Origin: Haemonchus contortus | Taxonomy: Eukaryota > Nematoda > Chromadorea > Rhabditida > Trichostrongylidae | Length of the DNA: 64,000 nt | Reading direction: 5' to 3' | NCBI GenBank assembly: GCA_000469685.2 | Contig: LS997565.1 | Location: 23,699,272-23,763,271, forward strand | Shown here: in pieces, positions 35,530 through 47,198 of the stretch | Numbering within the stretch: the first letter of the stretch is position 1 | Layout: each line of letters begins with the position of its first letter | Made by a program: the position numbers and the translations under genes | The notes under the pieces: generated by a model | Database searches by the model: none | What the model was told of the DNA's origin: nothing | Seen by the model: only the letters and a program-made list of their open reading frames with translations

Positions 35530-36055
35530 GACAGGAAATTCATAACACCTGTTCCTGTAGTTCTAGAAAGCTCAAATTCGGCAGGAGTGCAGGGGGCAGG
35601 ATGGGGACACACATGGCAGGTGGTAGGACCGGACTACGCCCACAGGAAGAGGGGCGTGGGTGATAGAAACGTTAGGCCGCAAATTCGTAACTCCTGTTCC
35701 AGTGGATTCAAAGCATTCCAAATTGCTAGGAGTACAGGGGGCGACATGGAAACACTTGTCGCAGGTAGCAGGTCTTCACTTCGCCCACGGGGGCGGGGCG
35801 TGCGCGTTAGGAATTTCAGGTCGCGAATTCATAACTTCTGTTCCCGTGGACCTCGAAAGGTCAAATTTGGCAGGAGTACAAGGGGCAGCATGGAGACACT
35901 TATGGCAGATAGCAAGATCGAACTTCACAGAGGGCGGGGCGTGCGCAAAAGAAGGTTTAGATTGCAAATTTATAGCTCCTGTTTACGTGGTCCATTGCGT
36001 AAAATTTGGTAGGAGTACAGGAAGCAGGATAGGAACACTGATAGTAGGTGATAAG
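35530..36055 (+). repeat. Minisatellite, unit about 143 bp, 3.6 copies
   Basis: The landmark around CATAACxCCTGTTCC begins at about 35541, 35686, 35830 and 35971, giving units of 145, 144 and 141 bp. Each unit also carries GGCAGGAGTACAGGGGGCAG-like and GGGCGGGGCGTGCG-like text. Open frames of 133 and 164 codons crossing it come from the repeat structure. Confidence 0.9.
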
Positions 36056-36814
36056 CGGTGATGATAATAAAAGGAGTTGATAAAGAGCCTTGAAAGGCGA
36101 GAGCCAAGGAACCGTCACTTACTTCCTGATAACAGCAGAGCTTTAGCACTTCGAAAAACCGCGAGAGCCAATAACTCTGCAACATCTTTCATTCTAACAA
36201 CTGAGTATTCCAGTAGATAGTGCAGGATATGAAGGGACCGAAGTTAATTAGTGAAAAGGACAGATAATAACAAGCGAAGAAGCGTTGCAATCCCCTTCGA
36301 ACCACAGTCACGAACCTTTTCAAAGACGGTAATGTACGATGTGACGTTGTCGCAGAAACCCTGTGACAGGAGCTGATAACAACTGATAAGAACTGATAAG
36401 GGGCCTCAGAGAGCAAAAGGGTATTTATGATCAAACACTGACTCTTCAATGCTGTAAATGCTGTAATAGCGACCAATCAAAGACATTTTTCCATGAGGAA
36501 ATGATAATTTCGTTCATTTTTTGCTATTAAACTACGGCCGTTAAGAGGTAAGCTTCGTGGCACAATGAAGTACCACAATTCTTTTTTGTTTGTGATATAT
36601 CATTTGTGACTAAACTCATCTGACCGCTAATGATTTGGGATTCCTAATTGATGAAAAATCCGTGGAGAAAATGTTCCATTGATAACGACATCTGTGATAG
36701 GCGCTACTATCCATTTCTGGGTACCATTCAAGACATTGGTAGTCAATCAGTTGAGCCATCAATGTAACACAATTTCGAGATGAAGAGCAATGAATCGAAA
36801 TAATTATAATGCAT
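36056..36814. other. Unrecognised intergenic DNA
   Basis: No gene, RNA or element ends are recognised. Confidence 0.4.
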
Positions 36815-37085
36815 AAAAAATCGCTTCCATTTCGAGCTAATTCTGAGAGTGTGGAGCTTTCAAAGAAGAAGGAGAATCCGAAGTGTTATTTACGCATAGC
36901 AATGCCTTCCTTGTTGTAGTTTCATCGTTCATCCCTCGCGGAACTTCCGATCACTGTCGATTCGGATGGGCCACATCAGATTGGATATCTTCACTTTTAG
37001 TAAAAGTTTTCCCAATGAGGGATTGCAACTAGTGAAATGAATGGTATTCGGATGGCAAGAGGTCAGGGCTGTATGGTGAATGTTG
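36815..37085. repeat. Mosaic of dispersed-repeat pieces
   Basis: 36815-36905 repeats 26660-26755 in direct orientation. 36905-37085 matches 23180-23360 in reverse complement, including the CACTAGTTGCA fold-back end. This extends the inverted duplication beyond flank B after a gap. Confidence 0.7.
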
Positions 37086-37139
37086 CATTACTTTTCAACC
37101 ATGCTTTTGATAATTTTTGCCACGTCTCCAAAACTGTGC

Positions 37140-40110
37140 GAATTGAAATCGAGCCTAATGTTAGCGTTATGGTCCCATGAAAGCACTTCAAAGTAAGATG
37201 TTATAGACTGATTATTCCATGGAAAATGCTAAACTGTCTTGTCCTGAAGCTTTCAGATAGCCCTGAATGCTGTTTTTTGTTCGGTGACTAATGTTTTTCA
37301 TATCCTAGCCCTAAGTTCACGATTAGGATCGCACAGGAAAGGTGCGAACCAATTAAACAGAAGATCTAGTACCCTCTGTGAAAAGGCACATGGAAGCTTG
37401 ATGTATTCATTAGCAGAAATCGTACCACTATTTGCTTATGGTTCCGGGAGGTCCTGGGGTGCCTATTCGGTAACCCATCGTCAATGCGACTGAAAGCAGG
37501 ATGCATACCTAAAACAAACGATGAGTAGAACAACAACGTCAAATGTAGCAAAATCATAGAAGCTTGGTAAGTTTGAAAAGCAGCAGCCATGGTTTCGGAA
37601 AACCTCAACTCGGTGGTCATATGTTTCTACAAAATCTTTATCTATGAGCCACTCGCAAAATATTTCCGGAAGTAGGCCTTGCTCCCCTTGTCGGCTCTCC
37701 CACATTGAACTGAAGGCGGCATGAATTTTTTGAGTGCTATCTTCGTTAGTGCGAGCTATCGTAGAGGGAGTAACGGGTGGAAGTTTCTAATTAACGGCCA
37801 GGTAAGGATGGTAATAATATTAACAAAATACGGGGTCAGTTTCTCCAATAGGCAAACTTTGCCAAAGAATCCCGCAGGGTCTACCTTATCCTTTTTACCC
37901 TACCGCTCCTTATGTTGCTTCCCAAATGTACAAGAAATGCTCTTTAAGGTTTGTGTGCTGGAACCCAGTGTGAACAAACAGTTTGGATATCCTACCCTAT
38001 TCCAGATGGCATCGAAAAGATTATCAGAGGATTATCGAAGAACAACATACAAGTGTCACGAGGGACTGGATTGAGAGCGAGAGACCATCATTTGCTACCT
38101 GAAAGCAAGCACTAAGCAAAAGTCGAGAGGCGAAATTGTGAAGAGCAATACGAATTTCTCTTGTATAGCGGAGCCTTATATAGTGCCTTGGTGCGGCTCC
38201 TCCATTACTGCCATGCATTATGTGCAATCGCTAAAGCCTGCTCATGATTCTCCGCATGACATTTGTTGGCAACACTCTTAAAGTTGCTATAATAATGGGA
38301 ATATGTATACGCTCTCGATGTCATGGCTGAATATTTCAGCTACAGTATCCCTATCAGCCGAAAACGGTTAAACGTGTTGGAAAGGTCTTCCCAATGTCAC
38401 GTTTCTTTGTTGTTGAGTGATGACTTGACTCTTATGGAAGGGTCCAAAAAACTAGAAATAATACCAATCTTTATCAATCTCAGTGAGCAAAGCGCCTTCG
38501 ATGTTTCGGGCGAGTTTTCATGAAAGCTGTACTGTCTAGATGAATGCCCCATTACTTTTCTACCGGCTACTTTGGCTAAAATCAGATAATAATATTTCAC
38601 CTTGTGTAGAAGACTCTTCTAATACCGTCTTATAGCAAGTATATGGCAATGGAAGGAAAATAAAAAATTATGCTGGAAATTATCTTATTAGAACGTAACG
38701 GGTATATTGCTAAGAGCGCCACCAACATTAGGTGAGGTTAGAAGCTCGTTGGACTCAACTGCGGTGGGCTACGATCAGGCTACCTACAATCATATGTTCC
38801 TTCCAAGGAATCCTTATTTGCTAAGTATTGCGAGTCTCACATGGATGGTATTAAACGTTCGGCAGTCTGAAGTAGGGTTCTAAGTGGAAGATTCGAAGGT
38901 GTAAGTGAACATTTCACAAGATTCTCTGCACGCTGGGACGATGAACATGTCTGTCATTCCAGGACGTGCTGCATTTCCTGTTGAAATCTCCTAAAGAAAT
39001 GCATAGCAGTACAAAAAAGTGAGAAACCCGAAGGAGGTTGGAATGGTCCATTTTTCCTGAAGGCACATACTAAAGACGGAAAGAGAGTAGCGCACACACA
39101 CCTTCTACTTAGCAAGTCCTCGACATAATAGTTTTCTCATGTGAATTATTTGAATTGATCACTGGAAGCTATCCATTGACGTAGTTATCCACTAAATTGG
39201 GGATATATGTTCCGTAATCTGTTAACTAATCAGATGACTATCGATTCTATTAAAACAAGTGAGGTGAAATGGAGGTTCGTATCCATCTGGGAGGCTTGAC
39301 GCAATTTAAGAATACCTGGAAGGACAATAAAAATAGGTAAGGCTGCTCAATCCTGAGTAATGCAATTATGATTATCATCTCCTTCCCACCTTTATTCTCT
39401 CCTTCTCTACATTCAGTGGATCTTATTCAAAGGGGTATCTATCAACTGTACTGTTCTGTACTGACTAACTAACTTCATGTATATTTGAGGTCGAAGATGC
39501 TTGATTCGGATCTCCTTTGAAGAGTATTTCTATATTCTCTGATTCGAAAACAGTTCCATTCCAAATGATACCTATTAGCCTTATGACTTAGTGTTGGTAA
39601 GACGACAGAGATAAATCTAATTTTGAAGTGAGCCATTAGTTTTTCTAATTTTGGAAGATGTCTGCCGTTATTTATGTGGAGCTAAGGTTCGAAGACTTCT
39701 TCCCAAAATGGGAGTATTTTTTATCAAAAAACGTGTAGGTAACATTTTAGTTGATATTGTATTCTCTGTGTTTGTTTTTGTTTATCGACTGCTGTTGTCC
39801 CTAACATACTGATAAATCAGCTTGCATAGCCATTCAAGGAAAAAAGTGAACAACCTGAGAGAATGGTCTACGTGCATTTGCTATTGCCCAACTATTTTTG
39901 AGGCTAAGCCGGTCTATTCGTTTAAATAATGTATTTTTTTCGTTCCATGATGCGATGGAGAGTCAGCATTTCAGCTAGCAATCACTTCAGACTATACGTA
40001 CCGAAATGATACTGTATATGTACATATATGCATATGTATATGTATATGTATATCGCCAAGAATACATTGTGCCCCAATTTTTTTATGAACTCCAGCCCAA
40101 GCGATCATGT
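37140..40110 (-). repeat. Flank B of the large inverted duplication (right copy) with a third, diverged arm-like block
   Basis: 37570-40110 is the reverse complement of 20597-23180. 37140-38520 is also a diverged relative of arm sequence 18690-19930 (same order of landmarks). The stretch 37140-37570 is absent from the left flank, so the two flanks differ by an insertion or deletion there. No intact gene is seen. Confidence 0.75.
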
Positions 40111-42560
40111 GTCTACGTGAAATAAAACAATCCACTAAATACTGAGAGTACTCCTTGAAGGTAAGGGACGTTCAGCAGCTTAAGACTGGATCCTGTGTGT
40201 GCATAAGTAGAGTAAAACAATTTACGGGTTTTTTTTTCGAGAAGCAATGGATTTGACTATTATCACACTACTTTCTAGCAACGTCTGTCGGAAAGCTATT
40301 TTAAAAACCTAGAAGGATGAGGATGAATAGTGTTGTGAAGGGCAGAGCATTTGTTGTCTCTGTTGGAGCATACACAAAGCACAAAACAGGAACGATAACA
40401 GTAAAGGGGGCGTCAAATCTGGAGCAGGGTCTCAAAACGCTACTATGATTCCGAGGGGAGGTCGAATGCGGGCGTATCTTTATAAAAGGACTAAAGACTA
40501 CGTCAAGCTTGAACTTTACCTCCTCTACTTTCTGCTGTCAACTTTCCTGTCATGTTCTTGCCGTCGTCATATACTTGTTAACAGACTACTTTTATTTTCC
40601 AGCAAACGGGAGGGTAGCATGACGTGGATCTAACTTAGTATAGATGGGAATTCACGAATGGTGTTAAAAATCGGTACCAAGTGGGCCTCTCAGCCGAAGT
40701 GTCACATCGTTAACCTGATATGGATTAAATTAGCTAGTTGAAAAAGTAATCGCACATTCAACGAGACAGTAGAGATCTAATCGAAACTCGTCCAAAAGTC
40801 CATTACACTTTGTGACACCCACTCAGATAGTGAAGATTGAACATTGATCTTATTTTTAGTTTTCTCGATCCTCCTCTATACAGCCCGTCATAGGATAATT
40901 TCAAAAATGGGGAAAAAAATAGAACCAATCATTTATGAGCCATGCGACCTAAGATACTTTTAGCGACCACCTCTTTTGATGAGGATACTTTAGCTGGATT
41001 ATACGGTCATGATATTGAAGGCATATACATATTTCCGCTATCAAAGGCACTTTAATATTTATTATTGCCAACAAATGTCATGCAAAGAATCATGAACAGC
41101 CTTCAGTGATCGCGCTTAATGCATGGCCATAATGGAAGGGCGTACCGAGACCCTATATAAAGCCCAACTATATAAGAGAGCTCCAGCTGTCAGAAATCCG
41201 AATTGCCTTCACAATTTCGCCTCATGACCATTATTTAGTGTTTGCTTTCAGGTAGCAAATGAACGCTATGTCGCTCTCAATCCGGTCTCTCGTGACTTTT
41301 GTATGTTGTTCTTCGATAATCCTCTTATAATCTTTTCGATGCCATCTGGAATAGGGTAGGATATCCAGACCGTTTGTTCATCCTGGGTTCCAGCACACAA
41401 CCTTTCCTTTGAAAAGCATTTCTCGCATGTTCGGGAAGCAATATAAGGAGCGGTAGGGCCAAAAGGATAGATTCTCCGGGACTCATTAGCAAAGCTTGTC
41501 TATGAGAGAGACTGACCCCGTACTTTGTTTATATTGGCTGCTGCTTTTCAACTAGACAATCGGCTACAAACATTTTACATTTGACGTTGCTTACAAATAA
41601 TCTGTCGTAGAATTCTACTCGTTGTTTATTTCAGGTATGCACTCTGCTCTTAATAGGATCTACGATGGGTTTCAGATTTTCCGGAAGATTTAGTGGAAGA
41701 GGCAAATAGTGATACGATTTCTGCGAATGAATTCATCAAGCTTCCATTTGTCTTTTCTGTATGTTGGAATCCTTCCTGTAGAAACTGAATGCTGTAAACT
41801 ATAAAACCAAAAGATCATAAAGTAGCCCGAAGTTCTCACCATATAAGTCACTTTCATGATCCACGTATGAATTGCAACGAAGGAGCGGGATAAATACCAG
41901 AGATGCTCTTTTGAGAAGGCTTTTGATCAAGGAATCGGACATGAAAAACAACAATTGTAGGGAAGACAACAGCATTCAGTACCAAATGAAAACTTTGGGA
42001 CAGATTCGTTTCATATTTTCAATGGTTTTTAATAAGGAAGCCGATGAAGACCATCAGAGACGCTGGGAAGAGGATTCGTTTGGCGGTTCAAAGGACATCA
42101 CTTGAACCTTGAGCCACGCTCAGGCCTTTGAAAAAAAGCGGTCGCGTCGAAACGTCATTAATAAAGTTTTCACCTACCAACCACGCGGCATAAGAATCAC
42201 AGTACTCTTTGTTGCTATATTATGGGGAGAGGTAACCGGCTAGTTGTACCATTAGAAATATGAAACGAATCCTGAGACTGATAATTTCGCTTCTGCCAAG
42301 AGGTTGTTAGGTGGGAATCTTTATTCTGGCCAACTTTTCGACGGACACATCGCTTTCAATGGCTCAAAGCTTTTGATTGCACTCTACCCCACCAAGCGCC
42401 TCCTACGCTCTAGCATTTCTAACCTTCTATCAGGAATGCACGAAAAATGCCCAAAATTAAAAAGATAAGCTCACCTCACTCCCACCGCGAAGTGTAGAAC
42501 TACGCTACACGGTCAGTACATTAGTAGCTAATGATCTACTTCGCTGTCCTCATGCAATAA
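40111..42560 (+). repeat. Third copy of the Penelope-locus arm (direct to the left arm)
   Basis: Very similar to 14417-16877, and in reverse to 18143-20596. Positions pair with the right arm at a constant sum of about 60,705 at both ends. It carries the same TATA-like boxes near 41155-41177 and AATAAA at 42160-42165. Confidence 0.9.
41872..42105 (+). CDS. Third copy of the arm-encoded ORF
   Basis: Open to the same stop as the copy at 16172-16417, ending WEEDSFGGSKDIT (two substitutions). Function unknown. Confidence 0.25.
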   Translation: MQRRSGINTRDALLRRLLIKESDMKNNNCREDNSIQYQMKTLGQIRFIFSMVFNKEADEDHQRRWEEDSFGGSKDIT

Positions 42561-42561
42561 T

Positions 42562-42741
42562 ATTATTATTGCGGATCAGCACGTTCGCTCATTATGGAGT
42601 TTACTCTCAGTGTTGCATAATGGCAAGAGATCGTTTGTGATCGTGACACACTCATTTCGGCTGTTGATATCTGGATTTCAAACTGAAATCCAAAGCTCTT
42701 CCAACACTTCCCTCGACGATATTTCCGCCACGTGAGCCAAT
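42562..42741 (-). pseudogene. Penelope-like endonuclease C-terminal fragment
   Basis: The sequence matches 16880-17055, the C-terminal end of the Penelope ORF, and stops at the centre of the palindrome at 42741/42742. All upstream coding sequence is missing. Confidence 0.75.
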
Positions 42742-42785
42742 ATTGGCTCACGTGGCGGAAATATCGTCGAGGGAAGTGTTGGAAG
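42698..42785. repeat. 88-bp perfect palindrome with no spacer
   Basis: Every base from 42698 to 42741 pairs with its partner from 42785 to 42742; the centre is CCAATATTGG. The first failing pair is 42697/42786. The left half is Penelope coding sequence, so the right half is its inverted copy. Confidence 0.97.
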
Positions 42786-43140
42786 GCAACAAAGAGTACT
42801 GTGATTCTTCTGCCGAAGTGGTTGTTAGGTGAAAACTTTATTAATGGCGTTTCGACGCGACCGTTTTTTTTCAAAGACCTAAACGTGACTAAAGGTTTAA
42901 GAGATGTCCTCTGAACGACCAAACGCCCCCTCTCCCCAGCGTTTCTGATGGATCATCATTGGCTCCTTTTTCTGAACACGCAGGGGAAAGTGTCTGATGA
43001 GCATGCTCAGTGTCAAGTTGTACAGGAGAGCAAGCTCAAGTGACATCTTGATCCACGCCACATCTGCGCACCCTGGTATCTTGAAGAACGTAGCTGTTAG
43101 GAACATGTTCAGAACGGTTGCAAATGTGCGCACAGGTGCT
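42786..43140 (-). mobile_element. Diverged inverted arm fragment after the palindrome
   Basis: Sequence corresponding to the inner part of arm 18490-18690 (AGAGTACTGTGATTCTT, TTTCGACGCGACCG, CCTCTCCCCAGCG) appears in inverted orientation at clearly lower identity than the main arms. The right locus therefore also has an arm-core-arm layout, but truncated and older on this side. The open frame at 42897-43133 ends in WGEGAFGRSEDIS. Confidence 0.7.
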
Positions 43141-43559
43141 GCAGAAAGTTAAGAATTTATACGGCTGGTTTCCGATATAGCTGCTTCAACGGTTATATTG
43201 TATCACGACATCGAAGTAGTAATGACACTGAGCAACCGAACGTGCCGCGTTAGAACGAAGTCCCTTTATGTATAACATTTATATCTGATAGCATGACTGC
43301 AGCCTTTCAACTATGTGTTTTTGTCGTTTTTGCTTTTGCAAAACGTGCTTTCGTCCTCAGAAAAGCTGCTAAACAGTCTTTTCTCACAAGATTAGGTCAG
43401 CGCTTTGTTTCGATTATCGCACTTTTTGAAAACTTTTTGAGGTGGAGCGGGAAATCCGAATCACCTAAAATAGATATGCGTGAAAATCTGAATATTAACG
43501 AAACAAAAAATAATTGAAGCAGATATGTTGTTCACAAAATGCGGATTTCTTCATTATGT
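43141..43559. other. Unrecognised DNA between elements
   Basis: A 74-codon frame at 43293-43517 has no recognisable feature; nothing else is supported. Confidence 0.4.
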
Positions 43560-43860
43560 TAGTTTTTCTTCCACTTCCAAGTGGCTGAGCCAGGAATTTC
43601 TCAGTTCTGGAGTTTGTGATGCTGACGTCTTAGACCAAGTTTGGTCTACAGGCCACTTAATTCTATACTAGTTCCACCGATGATGAGGAACTGATCGATA
43701 CCATTTTTGAACTCTGCCCTACCAACGGACAATCAACCATCTTCTGCGACTTCGATTTCAACATTGATCGGAACTTGGGTGTTGGAAAATATGTTACCTA
43801 TGTCCAGTTTCTCCACTTCTTCAGGCGCTGCACTTGAGTAATGTACTCTAATCAACTAGT
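43560..43860 (+). pseudogene. CR1/Jockey-like LINE endonuclease fragment (copy 2)
   Basis: Parallel to 31458-31735. STDDEELIDTIFELCPTN, then STIFCDFDFNIDRN, then FLHFFRRCT can be read with frameshifts between the blocks. Protein-level agreement with copy 1 over several blocks supports a former coding sequence. Confidence 0.6.
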
Positions 43861-43994
43861 AATGATACCACTCTAAGTGGGTTGATTATTACGTGTCGGC
43901 ATCTCCTTACAGTGTAGGATTTCTCTCTGTGTTGTCGAAGCGCGTCCACTACATGCACCATGGTATATTACGCACCAAATAATTAACCTATTCC

Positions 43995-44345
43995 GCTCCT
44001 GTTTTGAGTAAATTCTCATTCTTGATCCTTGTCTCGTTATTTGGTCACAGATAATTTCAATTTCATTTCATGCACGTAGTTCAAACCGAGTGGAGATGCC
44101 ACAGCCCAATTTCAGTAGCGCCCACCACACTGCTTTATGAGACGGTTTTTTCTATTAATCAGCGTCGAGTTGCCAAAGGTTTCTCATCGAACTGTAACTT
44201 GTATGAGAATTTTGTAGAATATAGTATATACTCTGGATTAACAATCTAAATACGTACCTCTGCAGCAAAATTACCCAACATCATCTTTTACACCTATCCA
44301 ATCTGCTTTCCTGAAGCTCTCATGAACTGAAAATTTTCCTGATCC
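43995..44345 (+). repeat. Dispersed repeat shared with 31765-32130
   Basis: Second copy of the repeat downstream of the LINE fragment, similar length, about 80 percent by eye. Confidence 0.75.
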
Positions 44346-46690
44346 TTCCCCAACATTGAGCATAAAAGAATACGTTTAAATCCGTTCCGTTTTTGGCCGG
44401 CTATTAGAAAGAAACATGCAGCATGTCCTCGTGGAAATCTTCATCTCATCGTTAATAGATATGAAGCACGCTCGAAAACGACAAATGCAGATAAATTGGG
44501 CAATCGGGGTTTCAATGAAATGGATAAAGCCGAAGCTTTTACGCAAAATTTCCCCCCATTTTCCCAACCCAGTTGTCATATTTTTTTTAAAGTTGAAATG
44601 CCTTACTGGTGGCTGTCAAATAAAGCTAAGTAAATCACCAGTTAATAATGCAGAGATCGATTTGGATGAATTATCTATTAAAGTCTCCATAGCGTAAATC
44701 ATACCGTATATAAAAGCTGAGGAGTAAGGCTGTGAAAAGGCTGTGCATAATCTGGGACATTTTTGAACACTGTTTCCTATTTTGGATTCTAGCGCCGCCC
44801 AATTTCATGCTCTTCCATTCTGCCAGGTCACTTCCAGGCTAGCTTTTATTCACTTTTATTGCCATTCTCTAAAACGATTCTAAACACAACAAACAACAGA
44901 AGTACTGATATGTGGTCCGAGCTCTGCGCACTTTGGTAACCGACCGATTGCTCCCTGCCTTTGCTGGTCGAAATGTGTATTATCAATTAGCTCGATATAG
45001 CGTTACTCAATTAGCTCGGCACATTATTAAAGGAGAGCTGAGTTCAGCTCCTGGCATGTATGTTCAGGCAGTTTCGATCATTCACTACTTGGCTTTTACT
45101 TAGGTAAAACAGCGACGCAAGCTCCGTCCGTCCTCCCCTTCCCCGCACTCTAGTCCAGTCTGTTCTAAGCATAAGTGCTGCATAAGTGCGACGTGCGTAA
45201 CTAGGCATTCCCTTCAAAAAGGATCTGTGCTCTCGTATCTCTCTGGATCCAATCGTGAAAACGCAAAGTTCTCTTTATCTTCCCCAAAAAATCTCAATGC
45301 ACTGAGGCATCGCTATAGTTGAAGTTGTTCAAAGTCTTCTCATTCCTACCCTTATATATGATTTTGAATTTGGAGTCCTTTCACAAAAAACTACCGACCA
45401 TACTTGAAAAAGTTGAACAGCTGTTTACAAGAGCATTGGTTGTGTTTTTCGAACTGTCACTGCATAATGCCAAGCTATTAAGAAAGATTTAAACTACCGA
45501 CGAAAAGCTCGGTTAACCTCCTAGTGCTCCATGATCCTGTTGCTTTTTTTCAAAGTACTCAGAGACGGAACTGAGCTTAGGGTCATTAATACTCGGTTTT
45601 CTTGTCTTGTCGAGGTGGAAGCAATATATTAGATTTACACTGGAATCTACTAAAAAACTGCAGCACCTCCGGCTAAGAATCTTTGTTTTCCAGTGGTGCG
45701 GAGTGGTTTAAAATGTTTCTTGTTTCTCATGCATCAGAAGCTCAAAATCCATTTTCATTTCGCAGAATGATATGAATACAGATCTCCTAAACACCTTGAG
45801 AATCTCAGATTTCTAAACTGCTGCTGTTTCCCCGCTTAAACCTCTTTCTGCAACATAGAGTTTTTCGGAGAGGAGTGTTATCCACTGCGTAGGTAGACAT
45901 TTCATTCAGAAACTCGTACATGGCTTGGTTGTTCAACAGGATGAAAAGAGCACAGTTGCTGTTATACAGACCTCAACTATTTCCTAAAATTATCTATAGG
46001 TACATGCCTTTTACGTGCTTCCTCATTACAATGCGTCCTCTGACCTGGCACTTGGGCTGTTCTAACTCTCACACTGAAAACAAAGCTAATTTACGTAGAT
46101 TTACGATAATCGCATGCCGATTTGTACTTTTCTTGTTGACCTTATTAGGCCGTCTATTGGGCCTAGTGAAAGCCACTCCTCTGTGGTTACCTTTCGATAA
46201 TGTCTTCAAGTTCCCTTTGGCTGTCCTAGCCTGTCGATTTTTCGAGGGATGTAGGTAAACTCGTGTTCCCGTGTTCCAGCAGGTCTCTATGAGCTCGCGT
46301 GTGGCGGGTGGGCGTCGTAGCCGATAGTTGATTTGCGACACTGTCGGCACCTGAAAAGATGATTTGTTGTGCTTGCGAAAACTACTTGATTCTCTGATCC
46401 TGACCGCTCTTCTGTTCATATTAATTTCTTCGGAATAGCTGAGCCACTAATATGAACCTCCTGTCTTCTGGGCTATCACAATCGTTCCTCGGAACTCCCT
46501 ATACCTCCGTGAGCGTGGTTCTTTTATATTTTTCGTATTCAGAGCCCAGTTATTTCTATCTGTTTCACATTTCCGTGGAATTAGCTGTCAACCGACTTTA
46601 CACGCGGCTCATATTTCATATTTTAATGTGCCACACGAAAAAACGTAATGTTATTACTGTGTTCACAGTTGTCGATACAGATAGTGATTA
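44346..46690. other. Gene-poor DNA with one unexplained long ORF
   Basis: Apart from the basic ORF on the minus strand (46069-46419), I recognise nothing. 45120-45900 has no frame or repeat I can name. Confidence 0.4.
46069..46419 (-). CDS. Unrecognised Arg/Lys/Asn-rich ORF (116 residues)
   Basis: The minus-strand frame opens with ATG at 46419 and closes near 46069. The product is strongly basic with RLRRPPATRELIETCW and RPNRRPNKVNKKSTNRH, resembling a nucleic-acid-binding tail or a retroelement leader protein, but no domain is recognised. The opposite strand is also open over 45920-46258. It may be mobile-element derived. Confidence 0.2.
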   Translation of the reverse strand: MNRRAVRIRESSSFRKHNKSSFQVPTVSQINYRLRRPPATRELIETCWNTGTRVYLHPSKNRQARTAKGNLKTLSKGNHRGVAFTRPNRRPNKVNKKSTNRHAIIVNLRKLALFSV

Positions 46691-46694
46691 TATA

Positions 46695-47196
46695 CAGTAG
46701 CTCTCAAAATTCTTCGGCCAAATGATTCTTCAGTACTACTTTTCATTCATAGCTCCTTTTGATCTTATCGTGCAAAGTTGTAGCATGAGTGTATTGTGAA
46801 TATGTACCACTATTAACCTGCAATCTGATCTTGTTCCAGATATCCTAAGGAACTCGAACTCAGAATCAACTAGAATTTACGGATTGCAGTCCTTCTAAAG
46901 ATTCTTTCCTTCTTGTGATGTCTTAAGTGTACGAGCGCTAATGCTGAACACAGTAGAGGAGAAAAAGCACCCGATTGTCGACGTCACTAATGTTACTTCT
47001 AGCGGAGTTTGTTATCGCAACAAACACCTTCCTCTAGTTATGTGGACGTTGCTGCTTTGCAGTCAAATAGTGTTGGGCAGTATGAAATATGCTTTAGTTG
47101 AACATATCAAAATTTCGCGCGATCTGCTTCAGTGAGAAAAAAGTTATGAACGAAAAAGCGTAAAAGCTTCAGGCCGAAGACTTTTGAACGCTACTG
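46695..47196. mobile_element. Tc1/mariner-like MITE, copy 1 (502 bp)
   Basis: TA dinucleotides flank both ends (46693-46694, 47197-47198). The ends are inverted repeats of about 25 bp, matching at 22 positions and starting CAGTAGC. There is no transposase; the interior matches the copy at 58241-58768 throughout. TA duplication with CAGT-type ends is the signature of Tc1/mariner-mobilised elements. Confidence 0.88.
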
Positions 47197-47198
47197 TA

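Noticed and set aside
35518..36061. Overlapping 164- and 133-codon ORFs
   Set aside because: They run through the 143-bp minisatellite; internal repeats come from the DNA unit, not from protein selection.
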